Shown: positions 32,622 through 44,479 of the stretch, in pieces | Layout: each line of letters begins with the position of its first letter | Position numbering within the stretch: position 1 is the stretch's first letter | Assembly (NCBI GenBank): GCA_963662175.1 | Contig: OY759220.1 | Span: 47,464,136-47,528,135 of the forward strand | Length of the DNA stretch: 64,000 bases | Source: Aradus depressus | Taxonomy: Eukaryota; Arthropoda; Insecta; Hemiptera; Aradidae | Reading direction: 5' to 3' | The notes under the pieces: model-generated | Seen by the model: only the letters and a program-made list of their open reading frames with translations | What the model was told of the DNA's origin: nothing | Databases searched by the model: none | Program-made: the position numbers and the translations under genes

Positions 32622-35600
32622 TTGAAGCGGCCACAACTGTTGCTGAAATACCCATTGGTCGCTCCAATCGGCTTTTTGTAACAGATTATAAGACTCGTCA
32701 AAAATTTTTAATTGATACAGGAGCAGATATCTCCATAATTCCTCATAATAATGATAATCAATTTAAAAAACAACCATCAGACTTCAAGCTCTTTGCTGCA
32801 AATGGAACAGAAATTGACACTTTTGGTTCAAAAATCTTAAAACTTGATCTCGGACTCAAGAGAAACTTCGAATGGTCCTTCATTATTGCCAAAACCAATA
32901 AAGGTATCATTGGTGCTGATTTTTTGCGTAAATTTAACCTTCTTGTGGATTTGAAAAATAGAAAACTTATTGATAACCAAACAAGATTATTTACCATGGG
33001 CGAAATAACGAAGTTAGACGATGCAGATTCCATAAGTACTATTCAAAATTCTTCCCAACTCTACGATTTGCTAAAAAACTATCCGGACATCACAAAGCCA
33101 GCATTTTTACCCAACAAAATGGACCATCACGTGCGCCATTCCATCACTACTACAGCAAACCCAGTTTATTCTAGAGCTAGGAAACTTGGCCCAGAATTTT
33201 TGAAAATTGCAAAACAAGAGTTTCAGATTTTATTGGAGGCAGGAATTATTTCACCATCTAAATCCCAGTGGTCCAGTCCGATTCACATCGTGAGCAAGAA
33301 AAATGGAACTTGGCGGATTTGTGGCGATTATCGTCGACTAAATGCAGTGACGGTTCCTGATCGGTATCCGATTCCGAGAATTGATGACGTCACCTCAATC
33401 CTAACAGGTACAAATATTTTTTCAAAATTGGATTTAATTCAGGCGTACTATAATATTCCTATCGCAGACAGTGACAGAGAAAAAACAGCTGTGATAACAC
33501 CCTTTGGGCTATTTGAGTTCAATTTTTTGTCTTTCGGTCTCCGGAATGCACCATCAACATTTCAGCGTTTCATGAATCAAGTATTGAATGGTTTGGATTT
33601 CTGTTTTTGTTAACTGGATTACATACTTATAGCGTCCCGTAATGAAGAAGAACATAAACGTCATCTAACTCTAGTTTTGGATCAATTAAACAAGTTTGGG
33701 CTCCGAATTAACATAAGCAAATCAACTTTTAACACTCATCAGGTGTCATTCCTTGGTTACCAAATTTCTTCTGAGGGAACAAGGCCAGACCCAGATAAAG
33801 TTAAAGTTATTTTAGATTTCAAACGCCCAGAAACCATCCACCAACTACGCACTTTTATAGGCATGTTAAATTTCTATAGACCTTATTTGAAAGACGCAGC
33901 TAAAAATCAATCAGCTCTAAACAAACTTCTCAAAGGTGCTAAGAAAAGAGACCACCGGAAAGTACCATGGACTGATGAATCGATACTACAATTTGAAACT
34001 TGTAAAGCGGATTTAGCCAGTGCTACGTTACTCGCTATCCCAAATCAAGAACTGCCACTCGCATTATTCACTGACGCATCTGACCACGCAGTTGGGGCAG
34101 TCATTCAACAATACGAAAGGCAAGGGTGGAAACCACTTGCGTTTTTCTCAAAAAAATTAAATAATGCGCAATGCAACTATAGTACTTACGACAGGGAGCT
34201 TTTAGCTATATATCTTTCTGTCCGGTATTTTAAACACTTCTTTGAGGGAAGAAATTTTACCATCTACTGTGACCACAAGCCTCTGATGTTTGCGTTCAAG
34301 CAGAAAAATGAGAAAGCCTGCCCACGACAACTGCGGCGTTTACAATTTATATCCCAATATACGACGGATATACAGTACGTTAGAGGTTCTGAAAATATAA
34401 TAGCCGATACGATGTCAAGAATAGAAGAGATGGCCATTATAGATTATGATAAAGTCGCAGATCTTCAACGCCAAGATGATGAACTACCAGCGCTTATTCA
34501 AGGCAATACCTCTCTAAATTTCAAGTTGCACAAACTTCCATCCACAAAGCAGCTATGGTGTGACACCTCCACAAAAACAATCCGACCATACATACCACAG
34601 TTAGCTCGTAAGGCAGTTTTTCACTCAGTTCATGACCTAGCCCATCCAGGGGTGAAGTCAACTGTAAAACAAGTGACCTCAAAGTACGTATGGCCTGGAA
34701 TTCAGAAAGACATAAGAGTGTGGACGAAGGCTTGCATGGAGTGTCAAAAGTCTAAAATACATAGGCATACAAAATCAGAAATAGGAAAATTCCCAGAGCC
34801 TGACGACCGGTTCTCGGATGTACATATTGACTTGGTGGGGCCCTTGCCACCGTCAGAAGGAAATTCATATTTGCTGACATGCATCGACAGATTTACTAGC
34901 TGGATAGAAGCTGTACCATTGCCTGACATTACTGCGGATTCAGTAGTCAAAGCGTTTTTTAACCATTGGGTCTCACGTTTTGGTACACCTAAGCAAGTAA
35001 TTACGGACAGGGGTGCTCAATTTACCTCCGATTTGTTCCAGCGTATGACTGCAGTTTGTGGTACAAAGGTCAAGACTACCACATCGTACCATCCTCAGTG
35101 CAATGGTAAAATAGAACGCCAGCATCGAACACTAAAGGCAGCACTGACAGCTCACAAATCCACAAGGTGGACAGAAAGCCTTCCAACAGTTCTGTTGGGA
35201 CTACGAGCAGCCATGAGGGAGGACTCCGACTATACACTTGCACATAGAGTCTACGGTAAAGAGATACGGATTCCCGGCGAATTTTTCGTCGATTCTGCGC
35301 CAAATGTCTACGCCGATACCTTTGTCGCCCTGTTGCAGGCGTGCATGCGAAAAATGAGACCAGTCAAAGTAAAAGATAAAATGTCGCAAAATATCTTTGT
35401 GCACAAAGACCTAGCTACATGTTCACATGTTTTCGTAAGAACTGATAGAGTAAAAAAACCTCTTGCTTACGCTTATGAAGGCCCATTTCCTGTACTTAGG
35501 AAATATGATAAATATTTTACGGTACAAATGAAGAACAAAGAAGACAACATAACAATCGATCGTCTCAAACCAGCATATCTCCTGTCACAAGAGGACGTTC

Positions 35601-35725
35601 AACCACGGACAGACATTGTTGGTCCAGCGTCTGGTACCAACGAACAGACTAGAACCACGCGGTCGGGACGAAAAGTTCGATTCCCCGCTCGCTATGACGA
35701 ACTGGTGCAAGTGAGACTTATGTAA
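32597..35725 (+). pseudogene. pol: pol of the gypsy element, broken at the RT active site
   Basis: One continuous -1 frame of about 1,042 codons. Protease: LIDTGADISIIP at residue ~38. Reverse transcriptase about residues 205-380 (CGDYRRLN, SKLDLIQAYYNI, FLSFGLRNAPSTFQ). RNase H from LFTDASDHAVGA at about 490. Integrase: HHCC zinc finger from about 675 (H-x-H...C-x2-C), then the D,D-35-E core (IDLVGP, TDRGAQF, E in NGKIERQH), then a GPF/Y-type module at about 960. A TAA at 33611-33613 lies at the first position of the catalytic box, and the second aspartate of that box reads Tyr, so the enzyme would be dead even with readthrough. Everything else remains open, which fits recent inactivation or trans mobilisation. 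Confidence 0.93.
32600..32606 (+). promoter_or_regulatory. -1 ribosomal frameshift site GGGAAAC
   Basis: The heptamer G GGA AAC sits in the correct zero-frame phase (cc-G GGA AAC tcc) 12 nt before the gag stop. The pol frame opens at 32597 after its own TAA, so slippage by -1 joins gag to pol exactly here. GGGAAAC is an established slippery sequence. A downstream pseudoknot was not modelled. Confidence 0.8.
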
Positions 35726-35913
35726 CTACATTTGTATTTGCATTAATTTTTCATTTTATTGTTTGTTATGTAATATTGGGGCCACTCATACATTTTTTTT
35801 GTTATTAATGTTTTCTCTTTATTTTATCATGTACCTTTTGTATGTATGTACTTGTTCTATATATCTTCTGCTATTGCTTATTATCGTAGCAGTCCTTGTG
35901 TATGGCTGCTACT

Positions 35914-35926
35914 GAAGGGGGAGTAG
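35914..35926 (+). other. Polypurine tract
   Basis: GAAGGGGGAGTAG directly precedes the 3' LTR, the expected place for plus-strand priming. 35726-35913 is a short AT-rich 3' untranslated stretch. Confidence 0.85.
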
Positions 35927-36130
35927 TGTAGCAGTATATTGTAGTATAAATGTTCTGTAAAGAATTATAAGTGACTGTAGTGGCAACACTGTGTGGGAGT
36001 CAGTGAGTCAGTTTGAGTTGGTCTCGATAGAACATTGTTTGTTTTGTACTAGCGTAAATAAAGTGTGATTTATATGCTAATTAGTTTTTGTGTACTCCCC
36101 ATAAACTCATTTATAAGCCATGAGAGTACA
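35927..36130 (+). repeat. 3' LTR
   Basis: 204 bp, 202 identical to the 5' LTR. Followed by TCCT, the right half of the target duplication. Confidence 0.97.
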
Positions 36131-36134
36131 TCCT

Positions 36135-36737
36135 TATCCATCATGATAAATAAAGCTTTCCCCAAATATAACGAAAAGGCTTTAAAATCTAAAAAAAAGA
36201 AGAAAACTCAGGAAAGACGTCTGATGTCGCACTTCCTCAAAACAACTATTATTAACTTTTAAGATATGATGCTGGCAGCTTACGCTACGTCGGGCACAAC
36301 TAATACATGTACACTATTTAGAAACTTCTAAGTACAAACAAAAAATAAAACGCCTACCAAATAGATGGATACTAATCAATTTGACATCGTGGTACAAAGA
36401 GGCCATGCGAGTTTAGTAAACTAAGCGCCGTTTCTACTCGACTACTTTTTTTTGTTTTGTTTTTTTCAACTGCATAAGATGGTCAACAAAAAAAAATTCT
36501 ACATTTGTATCTTTATTATTATATGTATATATAATTGTAATCTATTTTCATGTATTTAACAGAAAGTTTTTGTTGACTTTCTGCTCACTTTATTCTTCTT
36601 TTCCCGCCACTCTATATCGTTCAAATAGCTATCTGTGAAACCTGAAAAGGCTGATATGTAAAGAAGATTAACTTTGTAAACACTCATCCAATCAGTATTC
36701 TTAAAAATCATCTGCCACCAGTGATAACCTACTTATA
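36135..36737. other. AT-rich intergenic DNA
   Basis: No gene recognised. The left half of the SINE-A target duplication TAACCTACTTATA is at 36725-36737. Confidence 0.45.
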
Positions 36738-37082
36738 GGTTAAGTTAGGTTTTATGTCTCCTGCCCGGGCTTTAACTAAGGTCATACCGCCTATTACCAG
36801 AGCACTCTTTCGTCACTCTGGTGGACATGAGCCCGATTCTACTGTGGGAGTCTTAAATTTTGCCTACCCTAAATTTTTTATTCACCTGGGGCAGGGGTCT
36901 TTAACGAGTACCTGACATTGTACAGGCTCAGGACCATCGCTTAACGTCCAATCCGAAGGACGGCGTGCTTAAGTTTATTTTACCTCCCAGATAGAATATA
37001 CTAAGGGCCACGGTCGGGTTTCGAACTCAAGTTCTTGAGCTCAGAAGCCAAGCACGCATACCACTGAGCTACCGGCGCCCTC
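36738..37082 (-). mobile_element. Complete tRNA-derived SINE (SINE-A)
   Basis: 345 bp on the minus strand, flanked by a perfect 13-bp duplication TAACCTACTTATA (36725-36737 and 37083-37095). The head reads GCCGGTAGCTCAGTGGTATG (A box) and GAGTTCGAAACCC (B box), as in a tRNA. The body carries the blocks seen in the partial copies at 2848, 5262, 19071 and 59462: GTCAGGTACTCGTTAAAG, CACAGTAGAATCGGGCTC, GTGACGAAAGAGTGCTCTGG and AGTTAAAGCCCGGGCAGG. There is no poly(A) tail; it ends AAAACCTAACTTAACC. Non-coding; depends on LINE machinery. Confidence 0.92.
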
Positions 37083-37095
37083 TAACCTACTTATA

Positions 37096-38206
37096 TAACC
37101 TGCCTTTGTGATCCATGAAACGATTCTGAAGATATCGATTATTGACGGAGCTAATTCGAAGACTGAAAAAATATGTAAGTATATGTAGTAAATAACTCCC
37201 AAAATTACATCAATGTTGCCCCTATTATGTTTCCAACCTTATCCTTCACAATTATCTTAAGGTCTCTTTTGTCACCTACCTTATCAAGTCCCACATCTCC
37301 AAGTTCCTTTTCTCACCGACCTTATTAACTTAAAAAAAAAAAAAAGTAAAGAAATAAAATATTTTTTAGAAAAATATTGTCTATTTCACAAAATATATAT
37401 AATATGGGAGTACTTTCGGTATTTCTTCAGCCGCGACTTAACAAATACTAAATGGAAGTTCAACCAGTTTACAACTGACTGCGATGTGACTACTTAGCCA
37501 CCCCCCACGGCATTAGACACCGTGCCATATCTGTACAAAGAGTGAAACGTTTTTAAGGATGGTAGAGGTGAAATTTCATGAAAATCCGATTATTAAAGAG
37601 CCACCACTCATTTTATGTTTTAGGATACCCACAACCTCCCGTTCAAAATTCTTAGATTCTAAGGAGCCTGTATACTAAGTTGGGTCATCCTTGAAATACG
37701 TTGTACATTTTGTGAGTATAACTGGCGACAGAAGATTGTCTCATGTAACAACTTCCAATACGAATCCAACCTCAGTCGGTGGTGCCGCTTGGAATGTATT
37801 ACACCTGAACACGAGTATGACGTCAAGGTCCAGAATGGTTACAGAAAGGGGAGATATAACACACTACTTGCACTGGGGGATTTTCCTTACAGTTCTCCAG
37901 GAGGAAGTAATTTCCTATTTTTTGAAAAGTGGATGGATCTCGTACCATCGGCCCTAGCGTTCTGTATTTGCACTGTACAGGGTCGCACAGCGGGTGATTC
38001 TACTTCCGCATTAGCTGGCTGGCTAAAGGGCCAGTCTTTCCCGGTCCAGATTATCAGCTCGTAGGACACATAGCGGAAAATGTGTAATCCATCAGCAAGG
38101 CTCGTCGGATTAACCGCTCGTACTTGTGGAAAGCTGGTCAAGAGAGTCTTTCCAACAAGCAGGGCGCAGGAACCTGTAATCATCAATCCTAATAGTAGCC
38201 ACTTAT
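37096..38206. other. Relics of repeats and an unassigned GC-richer stretch
   Basis: 37365-37450 is a minus-strand Penelope-type end. 37556-37680 is a module 1 copy of the 8.4-kb composite repeat. 37680-38206 is less AT-rich and open in several frames on both strands (for example minus from 38318). One plus frame reads ECITPEHEYDVKVQNG, which weakly resembles a fibronectin III strand. I do not assign it. Confidence 0.35.
37385..37434 (-). ncRNA. Hammerhead-like motif, hairpin half lost
   Basis: On the minus strand: GCGG, CTGAAGA, AATACC, GAAA, AGTACT, C, CCAT and the GTGAAATAGAC tail. The left half of stem II is deleted compared with 58836-58873, so this is a decayed copy of the same Penelope-type end. 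Confidence 0.45.
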
Positions 38207-38222
38207 GACACGCTTGGACAGC

Positions 38223-38521
38223 TTTTTTTTTTTTTTTTTTTTTTTTTTTCGGGTATACCGGCCTCTGAAGGAGGCTCAAAAACACCCGTCCTCCGCGTAG
38301 GGAGGAATAAGAGCACATTCTCGTTTAGTTTATGTTTTTTCCCCCGGCCTGCTGTAGAACCCGCCAATCGCCGGGGCGTCTGGCCGGGTCCCCCAACCTA
38401 CCCTATCGGCGTCTCCCGAGAAAACTCGGGATCAGGCATCCATGCTCTTGGCTGCGTTGCGCCGAGGATGGTCGCAGGTGGGCTGAGTTACTAGCAACCC
38501 GCGGTCATCCCCGGAACCACG
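38223..38521 (-). other. R1 copy B 3' untranslated region and poly(A)
   Basis: A run of 27 T at 38223-38249 is the poly(A) tail of the minus-strand element. GC-rich 3' UTR follows up to the ORF2 stop near 38522. It contains the small hairpin CTCCCGAGAAAACTCGGGA. Confidence 0.8.
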
Positions 38522-40068
38522 CTAAACTGCCCTCCTTACCCTCCGCCAGGAGGCGACGAATCGACCGAACTCCGGGTAGTCAGCCTCACTCATCAGCTTC
38601 AGCGGGTTCAGTCCCAGGTACGATCCTGTCCGGCGTATCAACTCCACCCTAGGCCCGTCGTACAGCGGGCATTGGAGAACTACGTGCTCTGCAGTCTCGA
38701 CGCCGCCGCACGAGCAGTTCGGGCTGTCCTTCTTCTTGAAAAAGAAGAGCTTGGAGTTGAAATCCCCGTGACCCGATAGTATCTGGGACGTCCAGTGGTC
38801 CGGCTTTACCCAAACAGATTCAAGTCTTGCCCGGACGTTTGGAAAGTAAGCCCAGGTCGTTCGGCCATCTGATGATCGTGACCATTGCTGTTGCCATTTA
38901 TCTACTATCCACTCTTTGACTATGTCCTTACAACGCTCTGGTCTGGACTGTCCGTGTAGTTCCTCTTCCAGGGCTAGTCGCAAAGGCTCGTCGGTATCCC
39001 CTCTAAGTGGCAGATTGCGTCTGCAGTGGTACGAGGCGACGGCCCCGTCCAAGACCAAGTGAATGGGTGGGGCTCCCGCCAGTACCTGCAGCGCAGCCGT
39101 AGAGATAGTCCGATTGTGACCCTTAACAGGGCTGTTCTCGACGAGGATAACCCGCTGCCGTTTCGTAGGGCGATGCCACCATCCCGCAGCCGCGTACCTC
39201 GTAACAGCCTCGAACACCCCGGTGTAGATTGCTCTACACGGGGAGTAGCCGAGGCCCCATGTTGCTCGGGCTAGGCAGCTCAGAGCGTTGAAAGTGGCTG
39301 TTATCCTAACCTTGATGGCAACAGTGTGGGGCGTGATGTTCAGACCTGGCCCGATTCGCACTCCTAGGTACGTAACCGTTGCCGGGCACTCAACGCACAG
39401 CCCACAGTATCTTATGACCAGAGGATGCCGGGCGTCAGTCCTCCCTCTCATTAGCATGGCCAACGTCTTGCCGGGTGAGAGGGCGAGTTTGTTGGCGCAA
39501 CACCAGCTGTCAATGTGCCCAATGGCGATCTCCGCGCGTTGGGTCAGAGCAGCGCGACTATCTGCGTGCACCGTGACCACGAGGTCGTCGACGTAGGCTA
39601 TTGCTTTGAAACCACGATTCTCTAGGTCACGGAGCAGTTCGTCAAAGAGTATGGTCCACAGAGTGGGTCCGAGGACCGAGCCCTGAGGACAGCCTCTGGT
39701 GACCTCCACAGTAGTGCTGGCATAGCTCTGGCTCATGGTTGCTGAACGTTCGCAGAGGAAGCTGGAGATCAGCCCAAATAGATTTCTAGGTGGTCCCATC
39801 ATTCGCAGTCGCGTGAGAATCGCAGGCCACCAGGCGCTATCGAAAGCCGCTGCAATGTCGAGGAAGACACAGAGTGCATATTTGCCCCTGTTCTCCTCCA
39901 CATCCGCCCTTAGCCTCCTCAAGGCGTCCTCAGTGGACCTACCCCTCAGGCAACCGTACTGCCGATGGGACACGTAGGCATGAACTTGGGCGCGAATTCC
40001 GTTGAGGACGAGAGTCTCCAGCACCTTACCGAGCACAGGAAGTAGGCTGATTGGTCTATAACTCCTTG
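38522..40068 (-). pseudogene. R1 copy B ORF2, 3' half (reverse transcriptase to C-terminus)
   Basis: Open on the minus strand for over 500 codons. It starts at SYRPISLLPVLGKVLE, where copy A cut the gene, and contains FLDIAAAFDSAWW, TRGCPQGSVLGPTLW, the catalytic AYVDDLVV box (intact), LGVRIGPG, and the C-terminal zinc motif CSCGGVETAEHVVLQC. It ends SWRRVRRAV. Reverse transcribes element RNA at the nicked target. A change in the stretch ENSPVKGHNRT, compared with QAQRAALLRVTKAYRT in copy A, suggests a small compensated shift. The 5' half of the same gene lies at 47884-49447. Confidence 0.9.
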
Positions 40069-42116
40069 TCAGGCACGCGAACGTGAGCTGCTATGTCATC
40101 AGCGGGTACTTCCCCCCTTCTGAGAATATAGAACGACAATTAGGCCACCTGGATCATATCCTTGATGAACTCGAGGGAGGCAATGTGATCATCTTGGCGG
40201 ATGTTAACTCCTGGTCAGTCGCCTGGGGATCGGTTCGCACCGATCGCCGGGGTGACAGGCTATTGGATGTGATAGCCCGCCATGATCTTCGCATTGTCAA
40301 CGACCCGGACTCCCCGCCCACATTTCGTGGAGCAATGGGAGAATTCCACATAGATGTCACACTGGTGTCTGGCGGACTAGGCCGGGCCGTGGGAGGATGG
40401 CGTGTCAGAGAAGTCACATCTAGCGACCACTGCGTCATAGATGTTCAGCTCTTTGACCGGGAACTTCCAGCGGTCAGACCTAGAGACCCGCGCTTTGCCA
40501 CACGCAAGGCCATCTCAAACGCCTTTGTGACCGCCGTTGCTACCTACTCCTGTGACGAGGATTGGGAAGGCCTCAGGAGCTTTGACCCTGTTGACCAGAT
40601 CGAGGAGGGAGTCGAGCGGCTTGGTAGTATATTACTCCGAGCTGCCGACGAAACCATCCCCAGGAAGGTCAACAGGTTCAAAAAGGTTCCCTGGTGGAGT
40701 GAGGTGCTTACCCTCGCTAAGAGGGTTGTATACCGCGCCAGGCGTAGGTACCAACGGTGCGGGAACCTACTTCTGAAGGCAATAAGGCGGGAATGGTACC
40801 GACAATTGAATAATGCCTACAGCCGAAGCATCGCCACCGCGAAGAAGGTAAGCTGGAGAAATTTTATAGAGGAGGAAAGTGTTAGAAACCCGTGGGGGAT
40901 CCCTTACCGGGTTGCCACTGGGAGGCTCAGGCCGGTCGCCCCGGTGGCCTCCATCAGGGACGGGGACGTTTACGCCTTGTCCCTGGAGGAGGCAGGAAGG
41001 ATGTACCTGGGGGTGGCCTTTCCGGCGGACGACCCGACGGAGGATTCCCCCGCCCTGGTAATTATGAGAGAGACTGCCCGTGCCCTGCCGGATACGGAGG
41101 ACGCTCCGGACTGGGATGAATTAGATCTAAGTCTGGCGGTTGGGAAGCAGAGGAATGGCGGCGCCCCCGGGATGGATCTCATAGACGCCGCCATGATCCA
41201 GAAAGCATTCCCGGCCATAAAGGCGGATCTTCTTCATCTGGAAAACTCCTGCCTAAGGACCGGCCACTTCCTGAGTGCTTGGAAACAGGCACTTGTGTGC
41301 ACGTTTGTCAAGCCTGGGGACAGGGACCTCTCCTTGGCGGGTAGCTATAGACCAATCAGCCTACTCCCAGTCTCTGGCAAGGTGCTGGAGACTCTGATCT
41401 TCTCCGGAATTCGGGCCCGAGTACAGGCCTTTGTGTCGCACAGACAATTCGGATGCATGAGAGGCAGATCCACTGAAGATGCGTTGAGAATGCTGAGGGC
41501 GGATGTCGGAGAGGGCAGAGGGAAATACTCTCTCTGCATCTTCTTCGACATAGCCGCGGCCTTCGACTGCGCCTGGTGACCCGACGTCCTCTTGCGACTA
41601 CGGTCTGTGGGAATACCCAGGAACCAATTCAGGCTCATCTCCAGCTTCCTCAGCGAGCGCTCTGCGACGGTGAGGCAGCAATTCATCAGCACTACAGTGA
41701 ACGTCACCAGAGGGTGTCCCCAGGGCTCGGTCCTCGGACCAACACTCTGGAACATACTCTTTGACGGACTGCTTCGTGACCTCGAGACTCGTGGACATAG
41801 GGCAATAGCCTATGTTGACGACATAGTGGTCACGGTGCACGCTGACAGTCGCGCCACTCTAATCGCCCGAGCCCAAGCCGCGATCGACTTTACGGATACT
41901 TGGTGCCGACTGAACAAGTTAACCCTCTCTCCTAGCAAGACAGCGGCCATGCTGATGAGAGGAAAAACTGACGCCCGCCACCCCCTGGTTCTTGCAGTAC
42001 ACGGCCGACGCGTTGAATTTCCGGCCGTGATCACGTACCTAGGTGTGGGGATCGGGCCGGGTTTCAACATCACGCCCCACACTGTTGCCATCAAGGTTAG
42101 GATAACAGCCACCTTT
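40069..42116 (+). pseudogene. R1 copy A ORF2, left part (endonuclease to RT)
   Basis: 5'-truncated: it starts inside the endonuclease at RHANVSCYVISGYFPP. It continues through DVNSWSVAWGSVRTDRRGDR, SPPTFRG and SSDHCV (endonuclease motifs), then the RT: GGAPGMDLID, GSYRPISLL, IFFDIAAAFDCAW. A TGA at 41577-41579 replaces a tryptophan codon; the same frame continues with RGCPQGSVLGPTLWN and an intact AYVDDIVV box to ITATF. There it meets copy C head to head. The rest of A resumes at 46806. One nonsense change and the split make it inactive. Confidence 0.9.
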
Positions 42117-44479
42117 AGGCGGCTCAGAGCGTTGAAGGTGGCATTAGTCCTTTCCTTGATGGCAACAGCGTGGGGAGTCGCGCTGAAGCCCGGACCCAGT
42201 CTCACACCTAGGTATGTGACCGCCTCCGGGAACTCAACGCGCATCCCCCGGATCCTCAAGGAGAAGGGGTGGCGGGCGTCGGTTTTCCCTCTCATCAGCA
42301 GGGCCGTAGTCTTGCTTGGTGAGAGGTTCAGCTTGTTGGCGCAGCACCAGCTGTCGACGAAGTCGATGGCGGCTTGGGCTACGCGGGTCAGAGCTGCCCG
42401 GCTATCAGCGTGCACCGTGATTGCGAGATCGTCAACATAGGCAATAGCCTTATATTCACGACTCTCGAGCTCACGGAGCAGTCCATCAAAGAGTATGTTC
42501 CAGAGTGTTGGTCCTAGGACTGAGCCCTGGGGGCATCCTCTGGTGATGTTCACCGATGTGCTAGCATACAGCTGGCTCACAGTCGCAGAACGGCCGTCAA
42601 GGAAGCTGGATATCAGCCCAAATATATTCCTAGGCGGTCCCATTGCACGCAGTCGCGTGAGGATGGCAGGCCACCAGGCGCAGTCGAACGCCGCCGCGAA
42701 GTCAAAGAAGATACAGAGGGCATATTTGCCTCTGGTCCCTTCGACATCCGACCTCAGCGTTATCAACGCGTCCTCTGTTGACCTGCCCCTCAAGCAACCA
42801 TATTGCCTAGGGGATACGAAGGCGTATACCTGGGTGCGGATTCTGTCGAGAACGAGTCCCTCCAGTATCTTCCCGAACAGAGACAGAAGGCTGATCGGTC
42901 TGTAGCTGCCTGCCAAGGAAAGGTCCCTATCCCCAGGCTTGACAAACGTGCACACCATGGGCCGCTTCCAAGCACTAGGGAAGTGGCCTCGCCTTAGGCA
43001 GGCATTGTACAAGTAGAGTAGGTCTGTCTTAATGACCGGGTAGGCTTTCTTGATTATGGCCGCGTCCATGAGATCGCTCCCAGGAGCGCCGCCACTCTTC
43101 TGCCTCCCAATCACCAGGGTCAGGTCTAGCTCGTCCCAGTCAGGGGCATCCTCCGTGTTCGGCAAGTCACGGGCAGCACACCTGATGTTTTGTTGAGTGG
43201 GTGTATCCCCTGCCGGGTCGTCTTCCGGGAAGGCCTGGCTTAGGTACATCCCGCCGGCCTCCTCCAGGGACAAGGCATACTGCATGCCATCCCTGATTGA
43301 AGCCACCGGGGCGACCGCCTTAAGCCTCCCAGTGGCGACCCGGTAGGGAATCCCCCACGGGTTTTTGCTGGACTCGTCTTCAACAAACCTCCTCCAGCTG
43401 GTTCTCTTGGCGGCTTCGATGCTCCGACCGTAGGCCTCGCTGAGCTGCCGGTACTCTTCCCTGCGAATAACCCGATGGAGTTGGTCTCGGCACCGCTGGT
43501 ACCGCCTCCTGGCACGATAAACGGCCCTCTTGGCGAGGGTGAGGTCTTCACTCCACCAGGGGACTTTCCTCAACCGGTCGACCTTCTTGGGGATGGTTTC
43601 GTCGGCAGATCTCAGTAAAATATTACTGAGCCTATCGACGCCTTCCTCAATCTGGTCTACCGGGTCGGAACCCCTGAGACCTTCCCATTCCTCGTCACAG
43701 GAGTAGGCAGCAGCGGCGGCCACGAAGGCTTCCGGTATCGCTTTGCGAGTTGCAAAGCGAGGGTCCCTAGACCTGACTGTCGTTAGCCGGGCGTCAAAGA
43801 GCCTCACGTCTAGGACTTCATGGTCACTAGACGTAACCCCTCGGACTTCCCAGCCACTGACAGCCCTGTATAGTTCTCCAGAAACCAACGTGACATCGAT
43901 GTGCGATTCTCCATTGTGGCCACGAAAAGTGGGCGGAGAATGCTGGTCATTAACTATGCACAGGTCATGGCGGGCGATCAACTCCATTAGTCTGTCACCC
44001 CGGCGGTCGGTGCGAACCGATCCCCAGGATGCAGACCAGGCATTGGCGTCCACCATGACTATGACTTGGCGTCCCGCTAGTTCGTCCAGAACGTGGTCCA
44101 AGTGGCCCAATTGCACGTCTATGCGCTCAGACGGAGGGAAATATCCGCTGATTACATAGCAATCGACGTTGGCGTGCCTGATACAGGCCACAGCAATGTG
44201 GCTGGTGGACAGATGGTGGAGCGCCATCACATCCACCTGGGGGCCGGTCACAACGATTGCGGCCATAGGCCGTTCGTTGTTCCTTGCGCCAGTTATTACT
44301 CTGTGGCCTATACCAAGGCCTGCCACGCGATTTCCTATACAATAGGGTTCCTGTAGAGCCAAGAGCTGGACGGACTCATCGTATACCAGTGCTCGCAACT
44401 CATCCGCCACTCTCTTACGCCTATTCATGTTGTGCTGGACAACGTGGATTCCGGTGCGCTCCCTAACTCTACCCGCCAT
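42117..44479 (-). pseudogene. R1 copy C ORF2, lacking its 3' end
   Basis: Minus strand from ATG 44479 (MAGRVRERTG), which overlaps the ORF1 stop (44471-44469). The frame is open for about 790 codons. Endonuclease: HNMNRRK, LQEPYC with the catalytic Glu near residue 44, DANAWSASWGS, SSDHEV. RT: GGAPGSDLMD, SYRPISLLSLFGK, FFDFAAAFDCAWW, RGCPQGSVLGPTLWN, AYVDDLAI (intact). It ends after ATFNALSRL, exactly where copy A is broken, and then runs into the antisense of copy A. The last third of ORF2, the 3' UTR and the poly(A) are absent, which is unusual because target-primed insertion normally keeps the 3' end. Confidence 0.9.

Larger units (their letters stand above)
31494..36130 (+). mobile_element. 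CsRn1-type Ty3/gypsy LTR retrotransposon
   Basis: A 4,637-bp element with 204-bp LTRs, TG...CA ends and a 4-bp target duplication TCCT (31490-31493 and 36131-36134). Order: LTR, tRNA-Trp-type primer site, gag with a CHCC finger, pol (protease, RT, RNase H, integrase), polypurine tract, LTR; no envelope gene. The CHCC gag motif together with a tRNA-Trp primer site is the hallmark of the CsRn1 clade. The LTRs differ at two of 204 positions, so the insertion is young, yet pol carries a stop and an active-site change. Confidence 0.95.

Noticed and set aside
37000..37082. tRNA gene on the minus strand
   Set aside because: A and B boxes belong to the SINE-A head; a 345-bp element with a target duplication explains it.
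38207..38222. R1 insertion into 28S rDNA
   Set aside because: Flanking sequence does not resemble the rDNA R1 site or other rRNA sequence I can recognise.
37887..38318. A 143-codon minus-strand frame as a gene
   Set aside because: It runs through the R1 poly(A) tail (poly-Lys) and shows no recognisable domain.
42117..42440. Extension of copy A ORF2 past 42116
   Set aside because: That part is the antisense of copy C; the joined frame is chimeric.
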